64,000 nucleotides of DNA from positions 40,293,088-40,357,087 of the forward strand of contig NC_090945.1 in NCBI RefSeq assembly GCF_040807025.1. Reading direction: 5' to 3'. Below the pieces are notes generated by a model, which did not search any database, was not told where the DNA came from, and saw only the letters and a program-made list of their open reading frames with translations. A program made the position numbers and the translations under genes. Origin of the DNA: Struthio camelus. Lineage: Eukaryota; Chordata; Aves; Struthioniformes; Struthionidae. This document shows, in pieces, positions 63,195 to 64,000 of this stretch. Each line of letters begins with the position of its first letter. The stretch's first letter is position 1.

Positions 63195-64000
63195 CCACCC
63201 CTCACATGTTTCCTGGAAATAATCAAACTTCTATCCAATAACTTTACTCCTGTCTGTTATCTAGGCTTACTGGGCTGCAGAAGCTGGCCAGGAAAATCTT
63301 CTGAGCAACGAAAAATTCCTACCGTTGCACATGTTAACTGAAGTCTAAACTTGCCATGAAACAAAACAATGGATAAGATACCTCAAGATTTACAAGATTA
63401 TGCTGCACAGTTCTGAGGCTTCATATGACAGGGCTAAAGAGCAGAAGGGACAAAAATCAGAACCATTCAAAATTATTTCCCCACCAAGCAAAGCTTGTAG
63501 TTGAAAACCTAGAAAACAAGGATAACCAAGAACTGAGAACTATTTTCCGTCTGCAATGGATTTAGAAAGGTTTAAAATGCATTAAATAGCTATTTGAATT
63601 AACCAAAAAAAATTCTTCTTTTTGTGCAAAGTAAAAAATAGAAAACACAACCCTCTAACAAAATGAATAGAGAAACGTACTCATGCCCTTATGCTGTACC
63701 TATTTTCAAGAAATTATTCAAATACTACTAAGTAAAATGCAGGACTAAGAGGTGGCCTTATCACCTTTACTTGTATGAAAGATACCTTTGCCTTTAGTCA
63801 TGCATGATCAGCCCATAATACTTTCCCTTGTATCTGTTGCACAATACATACTCTTCTTCCCTACTGTCTAGGTGTCTGACTGTGGATAGAATTAACAACC
63901 TGTGCAAAGAATTTCTTTGAAAAGGGGAAAAGAAGCAATGTAAATGACTCTAAACTTCAAGGGCCTTCCAGCCAGGAAATGTATTTTCCAAGGGAATTTT

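Larger units (their letters stand above)
24433..64000 (-). other. PDGFC: PDGFC gene, 3' part (coding exons 3-6 with introns)
   Basis: This is the gene-level span of PDGFC on the minus strand, cut by the right edge of the window. Four coding exons are recognised by translation and by splice sites: 60107-60287, 30774-30981, 25331-25548 and 24433-24549. The introns are phase 0, phase 1 and phase 0, and the joined frame gives 240 codons plus a stop with no internal stop. As known for the family, PDGF-C is a secreted latent growth factor with an N-terminal CUB domain and a C-terminal PDGF/VEGF domain. Proteolysis between them releases a disulfide-linked dimer that activates PDGFR-alpha. The coding length from exon 3 to the stop equals residues 106-345 of the mammalian protein as I remember it. 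The missing N-terminal exons should lie beyond 64000. PDGFD was considered, but the hinge, the RKSR site and the C-terminal tail fit PDGFC. Confidence 0.95.
60288..64000 (-). other. PDGFC: PDGFC intron 2, partial
   Basis: This is intronic sequence upstream of exon 3, with a TTTCTTTTCTGTTCAG acceptor, and it runs off the window. I looked for the exon 2 CUB sequence on the minus strand and did not see it, so exon 2 should lie beyond the right edge. It contains a probable hAT relic, a CA-rich tract, a 24-bp direct repeat and a CAAAA microsatellite. Confidence 0.75.

Noticed and set aside
60288..64000. Search for PDGFC exon 2 upstream of exon 3
   Set aside because: No minus-strand segment resembling the first half of the CUB domain with splice sites was seen, so it presumably lies outside the window.
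1..64000. tRNA, rRNA, CRISPR arrays or an intact endogenous retrovirus
   Set aside because: I saw no cloverleaf boxes, spaced repeats, long terminal repeats or retroviral frames that would support any of these.

Overview
The window is AT-rich vertebrate nuclear DNA, most likely from a bird. Three CR1 LINE fragments lie in it, and one (58543-58808) is a fairly intact 3' end of the avian type that ends in ATTCTATG-like units. Other repeats are old MIR/CORE-SINE-like pieces, one probable hAT-Charlie relic and short microsatellites. There are no operons, bacterial genes, CRISPR arrays or recognisable RNA genes. Species cannot be fixed from the sequence alone.

The only gene I can support is PDGFC (platelet-derived growth factor C), on the minus strand. 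Its last four coding exons are present, in transcript order 60107-60287, 30774-30981, 25331-25548 and 24433-24549. All three introns between them have GT/AG ends and compatible phases. The exons join without a break into 240 codons plus a stop. By my recollection of the mammalian protein this equals residues 106-345: the second half of the CUB domain, the hinge with the RKSR processing site, and the whole cystine-knot growth-factor domain. Exons 1-2 (signal peptide, first half of CUB) should lie beyond position 64000.

Layout: 1 to about 22915 is gene-poor DNA downstream of PDGFC. It holds MIR-like fragments, a hairpin near 18603-18649, a diverged direct duplication (about 20111-20275 and 20665-20838), a TA microsatellite and a C-rich CACC tract. 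About 22915-24432 is the probable 3' UTR, with candidate poly(A) signals. 24433-25548 holds the last two exons and a short intron. 25549-30773 is intron 4. 30982-60106 is a 29-kb intron 3 with CR1 copies, a MIR interrupted by about 255 bp of other DNA, two small CpG-rich islets and microsatellites. 60288-64000 is part of intron 2, with a probable hAT relic and short repeats.

I found no convincing new biological system. The items most worth a second look are the CpG-dense islet at 48241-48440, the interrupted MIR at 35791-36195, the 18.6-kb hairpin and the 20.1/20.7-kb duplication. Almost all other open frames are short, often overlap on both strands, and look like chance frames in noncoding DNA.
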